Below are positions 47,836-56,400 of a stretch of DNA of 64,000 bases, in pieces. The stretch spans positions 794,501 through 858,500 of the forward strand of contig CP028514.1 of NCBI GenBank assembly GCA_003054495.1. Reading direction: 5' to 3'. The DNA comes from Carboxydocella thermautotrophica (GTDB lineage Bacteria > Bacillota > GCA-003054495 > Carboxydocellales > Carboxydocellaceae). Positions within the stretch are counted from its first letter, which is position 1; each line of letters begins with the position of its first letter. The translations under genes were made by a program, and so were the position numbers. The notes under the pieces were generated by a model. It was not told the DNA's origin and did not search any database. It saw only the letters and a program-made list of their open reading frames with translations.

Positions 47836-48255
47836 ATGGAAGAACTGGCTTTATTACATCCATTGTGGAAAAAAAATAAAGTAGTGGCGGTCTGGCTGTT
47901 TGGGTCACGGGCGCGCGGTGAGGCCAGAGAGGATAGCGACTGGGACCTGGCTCTTTTATTTAAGCAACCATATCCAGGGTTGCAGGAAAAAATGAGCTTA
48001 ATTGCTGATGTTACGGGTATCCTTAAAACTGATAAAGTTGACATTGTTTTTTTACATGATGCCCCTCTGGTTTTGCAGAAGGAAATAGTATATGATGGTA
48101 AAGTCATTTTTGAAACTGACTGGGACTTCCGGACTGATTTCGAGGAAATGGTGGTTCGTCGCTGGCTGGATTTTGAACCAGTCTGGCAACAAATGACCAG
48201 GGATTTACTGGAAAACCTGAAGGAAGAGTTCGGAGGTGGTGAAAGTGGTCTATAA
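47836..48255 (+). CDS. MntA-like nucleotidyltransferase antitoxin
   Basis: 139 residues. Pol-beta type nucleotidyltransferase with the GS-x10-DxD motif: Gly23-Ser24 and Asp35, Asp37 in GSRARGEAREDSDWDLALLF, third Asp in VDIVF. MntA antitoxins neutralise the HEPN toxin by adenylating it. ATG 47836 follows AAGGCGGTGA. Overlaps the toxin gene by 11 bases. Confidence 0.9.
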   Translation: MEELALLHPLWKKNKVVAVWLFGSRARGEAREDSDWDLALLFKQPYPGLQEKMSLIADVTGILKTDKVDIVFLHDAPLVLQKEIVYDGKVIFETDWDFRTDFEEMVVRRWLDFEPVWQQMTRDLLENLKEEFGGGESGL

Positions 48256-48664
48256 TTCAACGCGCCTGTTTGCCTATTTAGAAAATTTAAAGGAAAGATA
48301 TTTTAATCTTGCTGAAATGGCAAAGCTGAGTAAAGAGGAATTTTTAGCAGACAAACGCAATAGCGATATCGTGTTTGCCAATCTATATATTGCTTTAAAT
48401 ATAATTCTGGATGCTGGCTCACATATTATTGTCAAAAATGGACAGAAAAGGCCGGGTACCTATCGGGAAATTATTGATGAACTGGGTAAGCTGGGGGTAA
48501 TTCCGGCGGATTTTGCAGAAAGAGTTAAAGGGCTGGCCGGATATCGCAATCGTATGGCTCATGGTTACATTGATATAACACCGGAAGAGCTATATCAGAT
48601 AATTACTGAAAATCTTGATGATATTAAAAAATTCATTGGCTATTTCAGTCGATTGCTCACCTAG
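48245..48664 (+). CDS. HepT-like toxin (HEPN RNase, DUF86)
   Basis: 139 residues, helical HEPN domain. The RNase motif R-x4-H-x-Y is Arg101, His106 and Tyr108 in RNRMAHGY; Tyr108 is the residue that MntA adenylates in studied pairs. GTG 48245 follows GGAGGTG. The pair is a type VII toxin-antitoxin unit. Activity is inferred. Confidence 0.9.
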   Translation: MVYNSTRLFAYLENLKERYFNLAEMAKLSKEEFLADKRNSDIVFANLYIALNIILDAGSHIIVKNGQKRPGTYREIIDELGKLGVIPADFAERVKGLAGYRNRMAHGYIDITPEELYQIITENLDDIKKFIGYFSRLLT

Positions 48665-48680
48665 AGGGAGGGAGAGGGAA

Positions 48681-49193
48681 TTGCCTTATCCTGCGTTTTA
48701 TCTTAACGGCTGGGAAGCGCTATTGATCTTCATGATCGGGTTCCTGGCCTTACTGGTGGAAATCCTGGTTATCCCTGGTTTTGGGCTGGTAGGACTGGCG
48801 GGTATCCTGTTCATGCTCTTTGCCCTTTATCTGGCCCTGCATGCCCCGGGAGCGGTGCTGGCTGCTCTGGCTCTGGCTATTCTGGTTGCTGCCGTTGTTC
48901 TCTACTGGGCCTGGCGGCGGATGGAAGAAAAAAGATTGCTGAATCAGCTCATTCTCACCGATAACCAGGAAAGCAAAGCCGGTTATCTGGCCCCTGATCC
49001 TTCCTGGCAGAAACTGGTGGGAAAAAGCGGGCTGACGCTGACGCCTTTGCGTCCGGCGGGCAAGGTGGAAATAGCTGGCCAGGTGGTGGATGTAGTCTCA
49101 GAAGGGGAGTACCTCCCCGGAGGTGTAAAGGTGACAGTAATCAAGGTCGAGGGACAAAGGATTGTAGTGAGGAAAGAAAAACCCGGGCCATAA
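48681..49193 (+). CDS. NfeD-like membrane protein (short form)
   Basis: 170 residues: about four hydrophobic segments in the first half (ALLIFMIGFLALLVEILVIPGFGL, VGLAGILFMLFALYLALH, GAVLAALALAILVAAVVLYW), then an NfeD OB-fold domain (GKSGLTLTPLRPAGKVEIAGQVVDVVSEG). It usually pairs with the flotillin FloA; here floA lies 3.5 kb away. TTG 48681 follows GGGAGGGAGAGGG. Confidence 0.9.
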   Translation: MPYPAFYLNGWEALLIFMIGFLALLVEILVIPGFGLVGLAGILFMLFALYLALHAPGAVLAALALAILVAAVVLYWAWRRMEEKRLLNQLILTDNQESKAGYLAPDPSWQKLVGKSGLTLTPLRPAGKVEIAGQVVDVVSEGEYLPGGVKVTVIKVEGQRIVVRKEKPGP

Positions 49194-49208
49194 AGGCTCG
49201 GGTTTTCT
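49177..49208. terminator. Terminator overlapping the nfeD stop
   Basis: AAAACCCGGGC / GCTCGGGTTTT with A-run and T-run on both sides; separates convergent nfeD and the oxidase gene. Confidence 0.82.
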
Positions 49209-49219
49209 CATAGCCTTTT

Positions 49220-51907
49220 TTATTTATGGTATTTCTGTTTCAGCATTATGCAGGCTGGGGTTAACAGTTTGATGGCGGCTTCCATATAGCTTGCAATCGC
49301 AGCTGTTGGGTCATAGATTTCTTCAATTCCCATGGCTTCAGCTACCAAATCGGTGATATCTTTTTGCTTGACGTTGGCGTTGAGCATATTGGAAGTAAAG
49401 TTCATTTGTGAGCCACAACCGGCACAGTTGGTTACAATGTACTCGGCTCCGGTGGCTGTGGCCTCATTAATCCGTTTTTGTCCGGAATAGCCGACAGTGG
49501 GAATGGATTGGAAGGAAGCGACCAGACCGCAACAAAGGCCTTTTTCGCGGTTATGCTCCATTTCAATCAGTTCAATCCCGGGAATGGCTTTCAAGATTGC
49601 CCGTGGTTCTTCATAAATATTAAACCAGCGCCCGCAGTGGCAGGAATCATGGTAAGTAACTTTAGCGTTGATGGGTTTGGTGAAGCGCAATTTTCCTTCC
49701 TGCAACAAGCGGTTAAGGAAAACCGTCACGTGTTCTGTTTCAATATCCCAGTCAATTCCCAGATGGTGAGCCATCTCCGGATAATTTTCCGTAAAGGTGG
49801 CAAAACAGCCGGGACAGGACAGGAGTAATTTTTTAACCCCTCGTTTTTTCAGATTTTCATAGTTGGCCTTAACTTTGGCCCCGAACTCTTCCATATACCC
49901 ACCTAAAGCATGATAAAGTCCGCAACATCCTTCATCAGCACCAAGATAGACGAAAGGCACTCCTGCTTTGTTCATAATGCGCGCAATATTCTGCGGCATG
50001 TTTTTCATGATAATGGAAGCCCAGCAGCCTGGCCAGTAGGCTATTTCCCCTTCTTCCTCGTACTTGATTTCAGGGGTAATCCAGCTTTTGGTTTCTGCCG
50101 GCACGCCCCAGAAGTTACCGCTGTTAACTACATTATCTTTTACTAACTCAAGCCCGGTGTTGATAAAACCGGCCTGATTGACGGCAGGTCGCATTTCCAG
50201 CCACCGGTGGGCATTGGGTAACAGGGTCTGACAGACCAGATCGCATTTTTTACAGGTAGTACAGTTAAACAGGGCGGTCACTGCTGTCTCATCCAGATCG
50301 ATATTGCCTTTGGCATATTCGTTCAGGATATACCACTTTCCTCTAGGTGAATTGGATTCCCAGGGGTCGGGCATAAATACGGTACAGTTAGTACGGCAGA
50401 AACCGCATTGGGCGCAAATGTAACTTTCGGCCAACACAGCACCGGAAAAGGGACCTTTGGCTTTTTCCTCGATATGATCTTTAGCTGAATTTCCGCCGAG
50501 CAGGCTGGTTAACCCGCCTAATAGGGATTTACCCATGGTAGCACCTTTTATGGCGGTATTTAACATCTTAAGGGGTGAATTTTTATCCAGACCGGGGGGA
50601 AGAATTTTTCCAGGATTAAGGATGCCCTGGGGATCGGTTTCTTGCTTGAACTTCACTATCTGTTTTAACAGGTTATTTCCCAGTAGCTGTTCGGCGTAAT
50701 CGGTAAAGTACATGCCCAGGGCGAAAATTTTACCCCCCAGTTTGGTGGCAATGTCATTGATTATCAGGGAATTGGCATAGAGCAGAGGGAAATTGAGTTT
50801 GCGTTCATCAGCCGGCATCAGACCTAAAAAGGTAATGGCGTCTTGCCCGACGAAAGTACCCTCGAAAGCAAATTCTCCTTTGAATTTGTGTTCCACTTCA
50901 CCAATAAATTCAGCGGCTTTTGCCAGGGGTACTATTACTTCTGACGCAATCAGGGAAGGCCCCAGTCTTTTCAGGCGCATGGTATAGAAACGGTTATTCC
51001 ATTCATGGTGAGCAGCTTCGGAAGAAAGCAGCTGACCACCGGCCCGGGCAATCAGTGTTTGCGCTATATCGACCTGTTTTTCATCAGGAGAGGATAAAAC
51101 AATATTGACCAGGTATTTATCCTCTGGTAACACCTTTTCCCGGGTAGTGCTTTGATGTAAGGCGATAAATTCTGGTGTCAGCACCGTTATGTTCCAGACA
51201 GGAAGATTATGGTTTTCCAGTTCTTTGACAAGCTCGGGTAAGGGCAAAAGATTGTTAAATACTGCGGCAAGGGGAAAATCATTTTTTTGCTTCATTACTT
51301 TCAAAGTAATTTCGTAAATAATTCCGGTGATACCTTCCAGGCCGTAAATCAAATCCAGGTCTTGCAGAGAGAATGTTCTTTCTGTACCATCGCCAAGGAT
51401 AGCTTTTACCTCCACCAGATTATCTTTAAAACTGCCGTAGCGATAGCTGCCCAGTCCTGTTCCTCCTTGAGCTGTCCAACCGCCAACAGTGGAACCGGGA
51501 TAACTGGAGGGATATAGCCTGAGGGTATATCCGCGGGAGGCAAGAAAACTATCCAGCTCTTCCCAGACAATACCTGGCTCGACAGTAACAGTTTGTTGCT
51601 CCGGATCAAAAGCGATGATATTTTTCATGCGGATCAGGTCCACTACTACGCCGCCTTTGGTGGGAATGGCTCCGCCGAAGCCTGATGTAGCGGCACCGCG
51701 GGGGATTAACGGAGTTCTGGTTTCATTGGCCCACTTCATTAAATCGATTAATTCCTGTTTGTTTTCCGGCTGCACTACTGCAGAAGGCATGGAATTGAAG
51801 GTTTTTTTCACTGCTGCTGGCAGCACTCCGACGTCATGGCTGTACAAAAGCCGTTCCAGTTGATTGTCCCGAAAACGGTTACCAAAAATGTCTTTTAGGG
51901 TTTGCAT
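49220..51907 (-). CDS. FAD-linked oxidase fused to an Fe-S CCG protein (glycolate/lactate oxidase type)
   Basis: 895 residues. The N-terminal half is a FAD_binding_4 domain (PRGAATSGFGGAI, GSTVGGWTAQGGTGLGSYRYG) plus FAD-oxidase C domain (GlcD-like). Then two 4Fe-4S motifs, CAQCGFCRTNC (about 495-506) and CTTCKKCDLVC (about 545-556), and two CCG repeats (ending GCCG and LCCG), as in GlcF/LutA. A GlcD-GlcF fusion, oxidising a 2-hydroxyacid to a quinone or ferredoxin. ATG 51907 follows AGGAGG. A TetR gene and a large palindrome lie upstream. Confidence 0.92.
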   Translation of the reverse strand: MQTLKDIFGNRFRDNQLERLLYSHDVGVLPAAVKKTFNSMPSAVVQPENKQELIDLMKWANETRTPLIPRGAATSGFGGAIPTKGGVVVDLIRMKNIIAFDPEQQTVTVEPGIVWEELDSFLASRGYTLRLYPSSYPGSTVGGWTAQGGTGLGSYRYGSFKDNLVEVKAILGDGTERTFSLQDLDLIYGLEGITGIIYEITLKVMKQKNDFPLAAVFNNLLPLPELVKELENHNLPVWNITVLTPEFIALHQSTTREKVLPEDKYLVNIVLSSPDEKQVDIAQTLIARAGGQLLSSEAAHHEWNNRFYTMRLKRLGPSLIASEVIVPLAKAAEFIGEVEHKFKGEFAFEGTFVGQDAITFLGLMPADERKLNFPLLYANSLIINDIATKLGGKIFALGMYFTDYAEQLLGNNLLKQIVKFKQETDPQGILNPGKILPPGLDKNSPLKMLNTAIKGATMGKSLLGGLTSLLGGNSAKDHIEEKAKGPFSGAVLAESYICAQCGFCRTNCTVFMPDPWESNSPRGKWYILNEYAKGNIDLDETAVTALFNCTTCKKCDLVCQTLLPNAHRWLEMRPAVNQAGFINTGLELVKDNVVNSGNFWGVPAETKSWITPEIKYEEEGEIAYWPGCWASIIMKNMPQNIARIMNKAGVPFVYLGADEGCCGLYHALGGYMEEFGAKVKANYENLKKRGVKKLLLSCPGCFATFTENYPEMAHHLGIDWDIETEHVTVFLNRLLQEGKLRFTKPINAKVTYHDSCHCGRWFNIYEEPRAILKAIPGIELIEMEHNREKGLCCGLVASFQSIPTVGYSGQKRINEATATGAEYIVTNCAGCGSQMNFTSNMLNANVKQKDITDLVAEAMGIEEIYDPTAAIASYMEAAIKLLTPACIMLKQKYHK

Positions 51908-51945
51908 AATTCTACCTCCTCCGCTTATATTGATTGTGTATTTAA

Positions 51946-51983
51946 TCACATATACAGAAAGAATAATCTTTCTGTATATGTGA
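51946..51983 (-). promoter_or_regulatory. 17-bp perfect palindrome, probable TetR operator
   Basis: TCACATATACAGAAAGA (51946-51962) and its complement (51967-51983), 4-base centre ATAA. It lies between the TetR stop and the oxidase start. No T-run, so not a terminator. The half-site TCTTTCTGT recurs at 52596-52604, right after the tetR -10. Confidence 0.75.
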
Positions 51984-51991
51984 AAAATATT

Positions 51992-52573
51992 TTAAGCTCT
52001 AAGGGCAGAGAAAATAAGTTCCGCTGTCTCATCTATCAGGTTGCTCAACGGTTCGGTAATGACACCGTCAGTTTTCAGTTCGATCATTCTCATAATGGGG
52101 CCGGAAACCATGGCGGCCAGCAATATGGGATTAACAGGTTTGAACTCACCGCAAGCCTGACCACAGCTGATAATTTCTTTGACCGCTTCCAAACCTTCAG
52201 CGGTACAGATAGTAAAATTACAGTTTAGCACTTCCGGGGGACGGGCGTGTAATAGATAATTTACGGTGATCAAATCCGTGTCCGCCCATTCAAACATCAT
52301 TTTGACAAAATATCTCACCTTTTCGCGCCCTGATTGCCGGGGGCGGACATAGCAGTCATATTTGTTCAGAAACAGGTTTACCGCATCTTCATGGATGGTT
52401 CGGGCCAGTTCTTCCTTGGAGGGAAAGTGGTGGTAGATAGCTCCGATACTGACGCCGCTCGCCTTGACCAGATCGGGAATACTGGTCCGATGATAGCCTT
52501 TTTCCACAAACAGTTTTCGCGCTACATTGTAAATTTTGTTTTTGATCTCCGTATCGGGCGTCGTTTTCTTCAA
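51992..52573 (-). CDS. TetR-family transcriptional regulator
   Basis: 193 residues. N-terminal helix-turn-helix ([37 protein letters not shown]) then a ligand domain. TTG 52573 follows GGAGGT; GTG 52588 lies within that site. Located just upstream of the oxidase fusion on the same strand, with palindromes before both, so it likely regulates the oxidase and itself. Ligand unknown. Confidence 0.93.
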   Translation of the reverse strand: MKKTTPDTEIKNKIYNVARKLFVEKGYHRTSIPDLVKASGVSIGAIYHHFPSKEELARTIHEDAVNLFLNKYDCYVRPRQSGREKVRYFVKMMFEWADTDLITVNYLLHARPPEVLNCNFTICTAEGLEAVKEIISCGQACGEFKPVNPILLAAMVSGPIMRMIELKTDGVITEPLSNLIDETAELIFSALRA

Positions 52574-52595
52574 TCTGATGACCTCCACCGAATGA

Positions 52596-52641
52596 TCTTT
52601 CTGTTTGATTTTATTATATACCAGTGCTGTTCTCTGCGCAA
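52596..52641 (-). promoter_or_regulatory. tetR promoter with a downstream half-operator
   Basis: Minus strand TTGCGC (52636-52641), 17-base spacer, TATAAT (52613-52618). The repeated half-site (52596-52604) lies just downstream, near the transcript start. Confidence 0.65.
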
Positions 52642-52653
52642 GACAAAAAATGG

Positions 52654-52683
52654 TTGTTATATGCTTAACAAATCGGATATAAT
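52654..52683 (+). promoter_or_regulatory. Promoter of floA
   Basis: TTGTTA (52654-52659), 18-base spacer, TATAAT (52678-52683). Confidence 0.7.
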
Positions 52684-52717
52684 TGTAAAGAGAGCAAGGA
52701 AAGGAGAGGATGGAAGC

Positions 52718-53713
52718 ATGTATTTACCCCAAATAGCCGGTCTTGGGCTGGGATTGAGTTTTGTTTTGCTCTTTTTTATCATCATCGTTGTTTTTAGTTT
52801 TATTCCCCTGGGTTTGTGGATTAGTGCCCTGGCTTCTGGAGTGCCGGTGGGAATTGTCACCCTGATCGGGATGCGGCTGCGCCGGGTACCGCCGGCCCAG
52901 ATTGTCAACCCTCTGATCAAGGCTCGTAAAGCCGGGCTGGACCTCAGTGTCAACCAGCTGGAGGCCCATTTTCTGGCCGGAGGCAATGTGGACCGGGTTG
53001 TGGATGCCCTGATTGCAGCGGAACGGGCCAATATTCCTCTGGCTTTTGAGCGAGCTGCGGCCATTGATCTGGCCGGTCGCAATGTCCTGCAGGCTGTACA
53101 GATGAGCGTGAACCCTAAAGTAATTGAAACACCCCTGATTTCAGCGGTGGCCAAGGACGGCATCGAGGTAAAAGCCATCGCCCGGGTGACAGTAAGGGCC
53201 AATATCGACCGCCTGGTGGGCGGTGCCGGGGAAGAGACCATCATCGCCCGGGTGGGAGAAGGGGTAGTAACCACGGTGGGCAGCAGTGAATCCCACAAGG
53301 CGGTGCTGGAAAACCCTGATCTGATTTCCCGAACGGTACTGGCCAAAGGTTTGGATGCCGGGACAGCTTTTGAGATATTGTCCATCGACATTGCCGATGT
53401 GGATGTGGGGCGCAACGTGGGGGCACAGTTGCAGACAGACCAGGCTGAGGCGGATAAACGGATTGCCCAGGCCAAGGCGGAAGAGCGGCGGGCGATGGCG
53501 GTGGCCCGGGAACAGGAAATGAAGGCGATGGTGCAGGAGATGCGGGCCAAAGTGGTAGAGGCGGAGGCGGAAGTACCGCGGGCCCTGGCCCAGGCTTTAC
53601 GGGAAGGAAGGCTGGGGGCGATGGACTATTATGCCCTGCAGAACCTGCTGGCTGATACCCGCATGCGGGATAGTATCGCTGGACCCCGCCAGCCGGAAGC
53701 GGGAAAGGAGTAG
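52718..53713 (+). CDS. floA: Flotillin-like protein FloA
   Basis: 331 residues. N-terminal hairpin in the membrane ([20 protein letters not shown]), then the SPFH domain and a coiled coil ([33 protein letters not shown]), as in YqfA. It forms lipid microdomains and affects protein localisation. ATG 52718 follows AAGGAGAGG; the ATG at 52710 is out of frame. Confidence 0.95.
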   Translation: MYLPQIAGLGLGLSFVLLFFIIIVVFSFIPLGLWISALASGVPVGIVTLIGMRLRRVPPAQIVNPLIKARKAGLDLSVNQLEAHFLAGGNVDRVVDALIAAERANIPLAFERAAAIDLAGRNVLQAVQMSVNPKVIETPLISAVAKDGIEVKAIARVTVRANIDRLVGGAGEETIIARVGEGVVTTVGSSESHKAVLENPDLISRTVLAKGLDAGTAFEILSIDIADVDVGRNVGAQLQTDQAEADKRIAQAKAEERRAMAVAREQEMKAMVQEMRAKVVEAEAEVPRALAQALREGRLGAMDYYALQNLLADTRMRDSIAGPRQPEAGKE

Positions 53714-53719
53714 GTCTGG

Positions 53720-53878
53720 ATGGAGAAAAGGAAAAAAGAAAAGCAAAGCCAGCGGGAAACCAGGCGGGAGCAAGAGCTGGAGCCCCGGGAATGGCAACGG
53801 GAGGACTGGCGCCAGGCGATTCTGGCCCGGGAGATTCTGGGACCCTGTAAAGGCAGGAAATGGTTTTTTGGCAGGTAA
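53720..53878 (+). CDS. Small charged protein, unknown function
   Basis: 52 residues, mostly Arg, Lys, Glu and Gln (EKRKKEKQSQRETRREQELE...), ending CKGRKWFFGR. No family recognised. AAGGAG lies 9 bases upstream of ATG 53720, directly after floA, before the yqfC hairpin. Could be a real small gene or a floA tail region. Confidence 0.5.
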   Translation: MEKRKKEKQSQRETRREQELEPREWQREDWRQAILAREILGPCKGRKWFFGR

Positions 53879-53893
53879 CAGGCAGGCATATAA

Positions 53894-53935
53894 CCCCTCC
53901 TGTCCTCATAAATATGGATGAGGACAAAGGAGGGG
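53894..53935 (+). promoter_or_regulatory. Long hairpin covering the yqfC ribosome-binding site
   Basis: CCCCTCCTGTCCTCAT (53894-53909) pairs with ATGAGGAC (53918-53925), a 2-base bulge, and AGGAGGGG (53928-53935): 16 pairs. AGGAGGGG is the Shine-Dalgarno of yqfC. The stem is strong enough to hide the site unless something opens it. Confidence 0.75.
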
Positions 53936-53941
53936 ATTTTT

Positions 53942-54214
53942 ATGTCCTGGAAGAACTGGCGGCAGAATTTGAACCAGATTCTGGATTTACCCCGGGATGT
54001 GACTTTGAATTTGCCCAAAATCATTGTCTCTGGCCAGGTACAGGCCATTCTGGAAAACCATCGGGGGGTAGTGGAATACAGTCCGGAAAGAGTTCGCTTT
54101 CAGCTGGAGAAGGGACAATTGCTGCTGAAAGGCAAGGATCTGGTATTAAGGGGAATATTGCCGGAAGAAGCGGTAGTGGAAGGCTGGATTACCGGTATCG
54201 AGTTTCTGGAGTAG
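53942..54214 (+). CDS. yqfC: Sporulation protein YqfC
   Basis: 90 residues of the YqfC/YabP-type family: LPRDVTLNLPKIIVSGQVQAILENHRGVVEYSPERVRFQLEKG. Needed in the mother cell during spore formation in Bacillus (SigE regulon). ATG 53942 follows AGGAGGGG; a long hairpin may sequester that site. Followed by yqfD. Confidence 0.92.
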   Translation: MSWKNWRQNLNQILDLPRDVTLNLPKIIVSGQVQAILENHRGVVEYSPERVRFQLEKGQLLLKGKDLVLRGILPEEAVVEGWITGIEFLE

Positions 54215-54226
54215 GGGGGAAAAGAG

Positions 54227-55429
54227 ATGCTGGTACAGAGAATACTGGCCTGGTTAAGGGGATATGTGATTATTCGCATTCGCGGGCCTCGGCTGGAACG
54301 GCTGCTGAATATGGCTGTGAGCCGGGGTATTTATTTATGGGATATTGTCCGCTTAAAGGATGGGTCTGCCCTGGCCAAGGTCTCTCTCCCCGGGTTTTTG
54401 GCGCTGCGCCATTTGCGCCGAAGACTTAATCTGCAACTGGGCATAGCAGCTCGCCGGGGCCTGCCCTTCTGGTGGAGTGCCTTGAAAAAAAGACAAATGC
54501 TGCTCTATGGGGCGTTATTATTTGTTTTTGTCCTCTATCTGGGGGCGAGTTTTGTCTGGCAGGTTGATGTGGTGGGTAACAAAAACCTGAGTCGGGAACA
54601 ATTATTGCGCGCGGCAGAGGCCCAGGGCTTAAAGCCCGGGGTGTGGAAGAAACAGCTGCCTTTGGAACGGCTGGAAAAACAGCTGTTACTGCAGTTTCCC
54701 CAGCTGGCCTGGCTGGAAATCGATTTTGAAGGAACCCGGGCCCTGATTCGGGTGGCCGAAAAAAAACTGCCACCGGAAAAGGAGGTAGCTATCGAGGGAC
54801 CGGCTTCACTGGTGGCTAATAAAGAAGGGGTTATCTGTGAAATCCTGGTCTTCAGCGGGGAAGGCCGGGTGAAGGAAGGGGATACTGTCAAACCAGGAGA
54901 TATCCTGATTGATGGGGTATTAACTCCCCCGGTGCCCACTACTCCCGATAGTCCCCCGCCGGAACCGAAAAAGGTACAGGCTCAGGGGATTGTGCGGGCC
55001 CGGGTCTGGTATGAGGCTATTGTGGAAACAGAACGGGAGCTGAGCTGGCAGGAACCGGGGGAAGTAATCGGACGGAAAGTGATTGTAAATCTGCGCGGGC
55101 ACAGCTATACTTTATGGCAGTGGGAAAATAATCGCAGTTCTGGCCCCAGGGTTACCGCGGAAAAGAGAAGGAATCCGCTGCCCGGTGTCGAATTAATTAC
55201 TGTTGAACAAAAACAGCTGCTGACCAGGCGCAAACAGCTGACAGCAGCAGAGGCAGAAACTCTGGTGCGGGAAAAAGCCTGGCAGCAAATTGCCAGCCAG
55301 CTGCCGGCCGGAGCCGAGGTGTTGCAGAAATCGTTTACCTTGCTGGATTCCGGCAATAATAGTACCGTAAAAGGCAGAATGATTGTGGAGACCAGAGAAC
55401 CCATAGGAGAGTTGAGGAGGATTGAATAA
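54227..55429 (+). CDS. yqfD: Sporulation protein YqfD
   Basis: 400 residues, single membrane segment (LLYGALLFVFVLYLGASFVW) and YqfD-type domains. SigE-dependent membrane protein of the mother cell. Order floA-yqfC-yqfD-phoH matches Bacillus. 12 bases after yqfC. Confidence 0.93.
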   Translation: MLVQRILAWLRGYVIIRIRGPRLERLLNMAVSRGIYLWDIVRLKDGSALAKVSLPGFLALRHLRRRLNLQLGIAARRGLPFWWSALKKRQMLLYGALLFVFVLYLGASFVWQVDVVGNKNLSREQLLRAAEAQGLKPGVWKKQLPLERLEKQLLLQFPQLAWLEIDFEGTRALIRVAEKKLPPEKEVAIEGPASLVANKEGVICEILVFSGEGRVKEGDTVKPGDILIDGVLTPPVPTTPDSPPPEPKKVQAQGIVRARVWYEAIVETERELSWQEPGEVIGRKVIVNLRGHSYTLWQWENNRSSGPRVTAEKRRNPLPGVELITVEQKQLLTRRKQLTAAEAETLVREKAWQQIASQLPAGAEVLQKSFTLLDSGNNSTVKGRMIVETREPIGELRRIE

Positions 55430-56398
55430 TTGGTCAGGACAGTAGAAGAAAAAGTGATATTCGGCGATAACGGTGAGGCAGCCCGGATTTTTGGCCAGCT
55501 GGATGGTCATCTGACCCTGATGGAGCGCGAATTTCCAGTCCAGCTGGCAGCCCGGGGCAATACTGTCACCATCCGCGGGGAAGAGGAGACAGTCAGCCAG
55601 GTACGGCAGGTTTTTGGCCAGTTAACCCAGCTGGCGCGACAACAGGAGGTTTTAACCAGCCAGGATGTGTTGCAGGTTATCGGCATGGTGAAAAAGGGCA
55701 GGGCGGAAGAGAGTGCCCTCTTGAGTCAAGAAGTAATCTTGCACAATGCCAGGGGCAAGGCGGTGCGGCCCAGAACCAATGGCCAGAAGGCCTATTTACA
55801 GGCGATCCAGCAGCATGATGTGGTTTTTGGTATCGGGCCTGCCGGCACGGGCAAGACTTACCTGGCGGTGGTGATGGCAGTCCTGGCTTTACGGCGGCGG
55901 GAGGTCAGCCGGCTTATCCTCACTCGCCCGGCGGTGGAAGCGGGGGAAAAACTGGGCTTTTTGCCCGGTGATTTACAGGAAAAAGTGGACCCGTATCTGC
56001 GGCCTCTCTATGATGCCCTTTATGATCTACTGGGGCAAGAAATTACCCAGCGTTATCTGGAGAAGGGCATTATTGAAGTGGCACCTCTGGCTTATATGCG
56101 GGGAAGAACCCTGGAAGACAGTTTTATCATACTCGATGAGGCGCAAAATACTACACCGGAACAAATGAAAATGTTTCTGACCCGATTGGGCTTAGGCTCC
56201 CGGGCAGTGATCACCGGGGATATCACCCAGATCGATTTGCCCCGGGGCCAGTTTTCCGGCCTGGTGGAGGTTCAGCAGATTTTGCGCGGAATCGAAGGGA
56301 TAAGTTTTTGTTATCTCTCAGAAGCAGATGTAGTACGGCATCCGCTGGTGCAGCGAATTGTGGAGGCATATCGGCGGCGTAACGAACGGAGTGAATAG
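55430..56398 (+). CDS. PhoH-family ATPase
   Basis: 322 residues. N-terminal KH-like region, then PhoH domain with Walker A GIGPAGTGKT (134-143), LTRPAVEAGE and IILDEAQNTT. Possibly an RNA helicase/nuclease partner of YbeY. TTG start follows the yqfD stop; AGGAGG lies upstream. Confidence 0.94.
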   Translation: MVRTVEEKVIFGDNGEAARIFGQLDGHLTLMEREFPVQLAARGNTVTIRGEEETVSQVRQVFGQLTQLARQQEVLTSQDVLQVIGMVKKGRAEESALLSQEVILHNARGKAVRPRTNGQKAYLQAIQQHDVVFGIGPAGTGKTYLAVVMAVLALRRREVSRLILTRPAVEAGEKLGFLPGDLQEKVDPYLRPLYDALYDLLGQEITQRYLEKGIIEVAPLAYMRGRTLEDSFIILDEAQNTTPEQMKMFLTRLGLGSRAVITGDITQIDLPRGQFSGLVEVQQILRGIEGISFCYLSEADVVRHPLVQRIVEAYRRRNERSE

Positions 56399-56400
56399 CA

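Noticed and set aside
52334-52717. Extension of FloA upstream to 52334
   Set aside because: It overlaps tetR and its promoter; ATG 52718 has a good ribosome-binding site and gives the normal FloA start.
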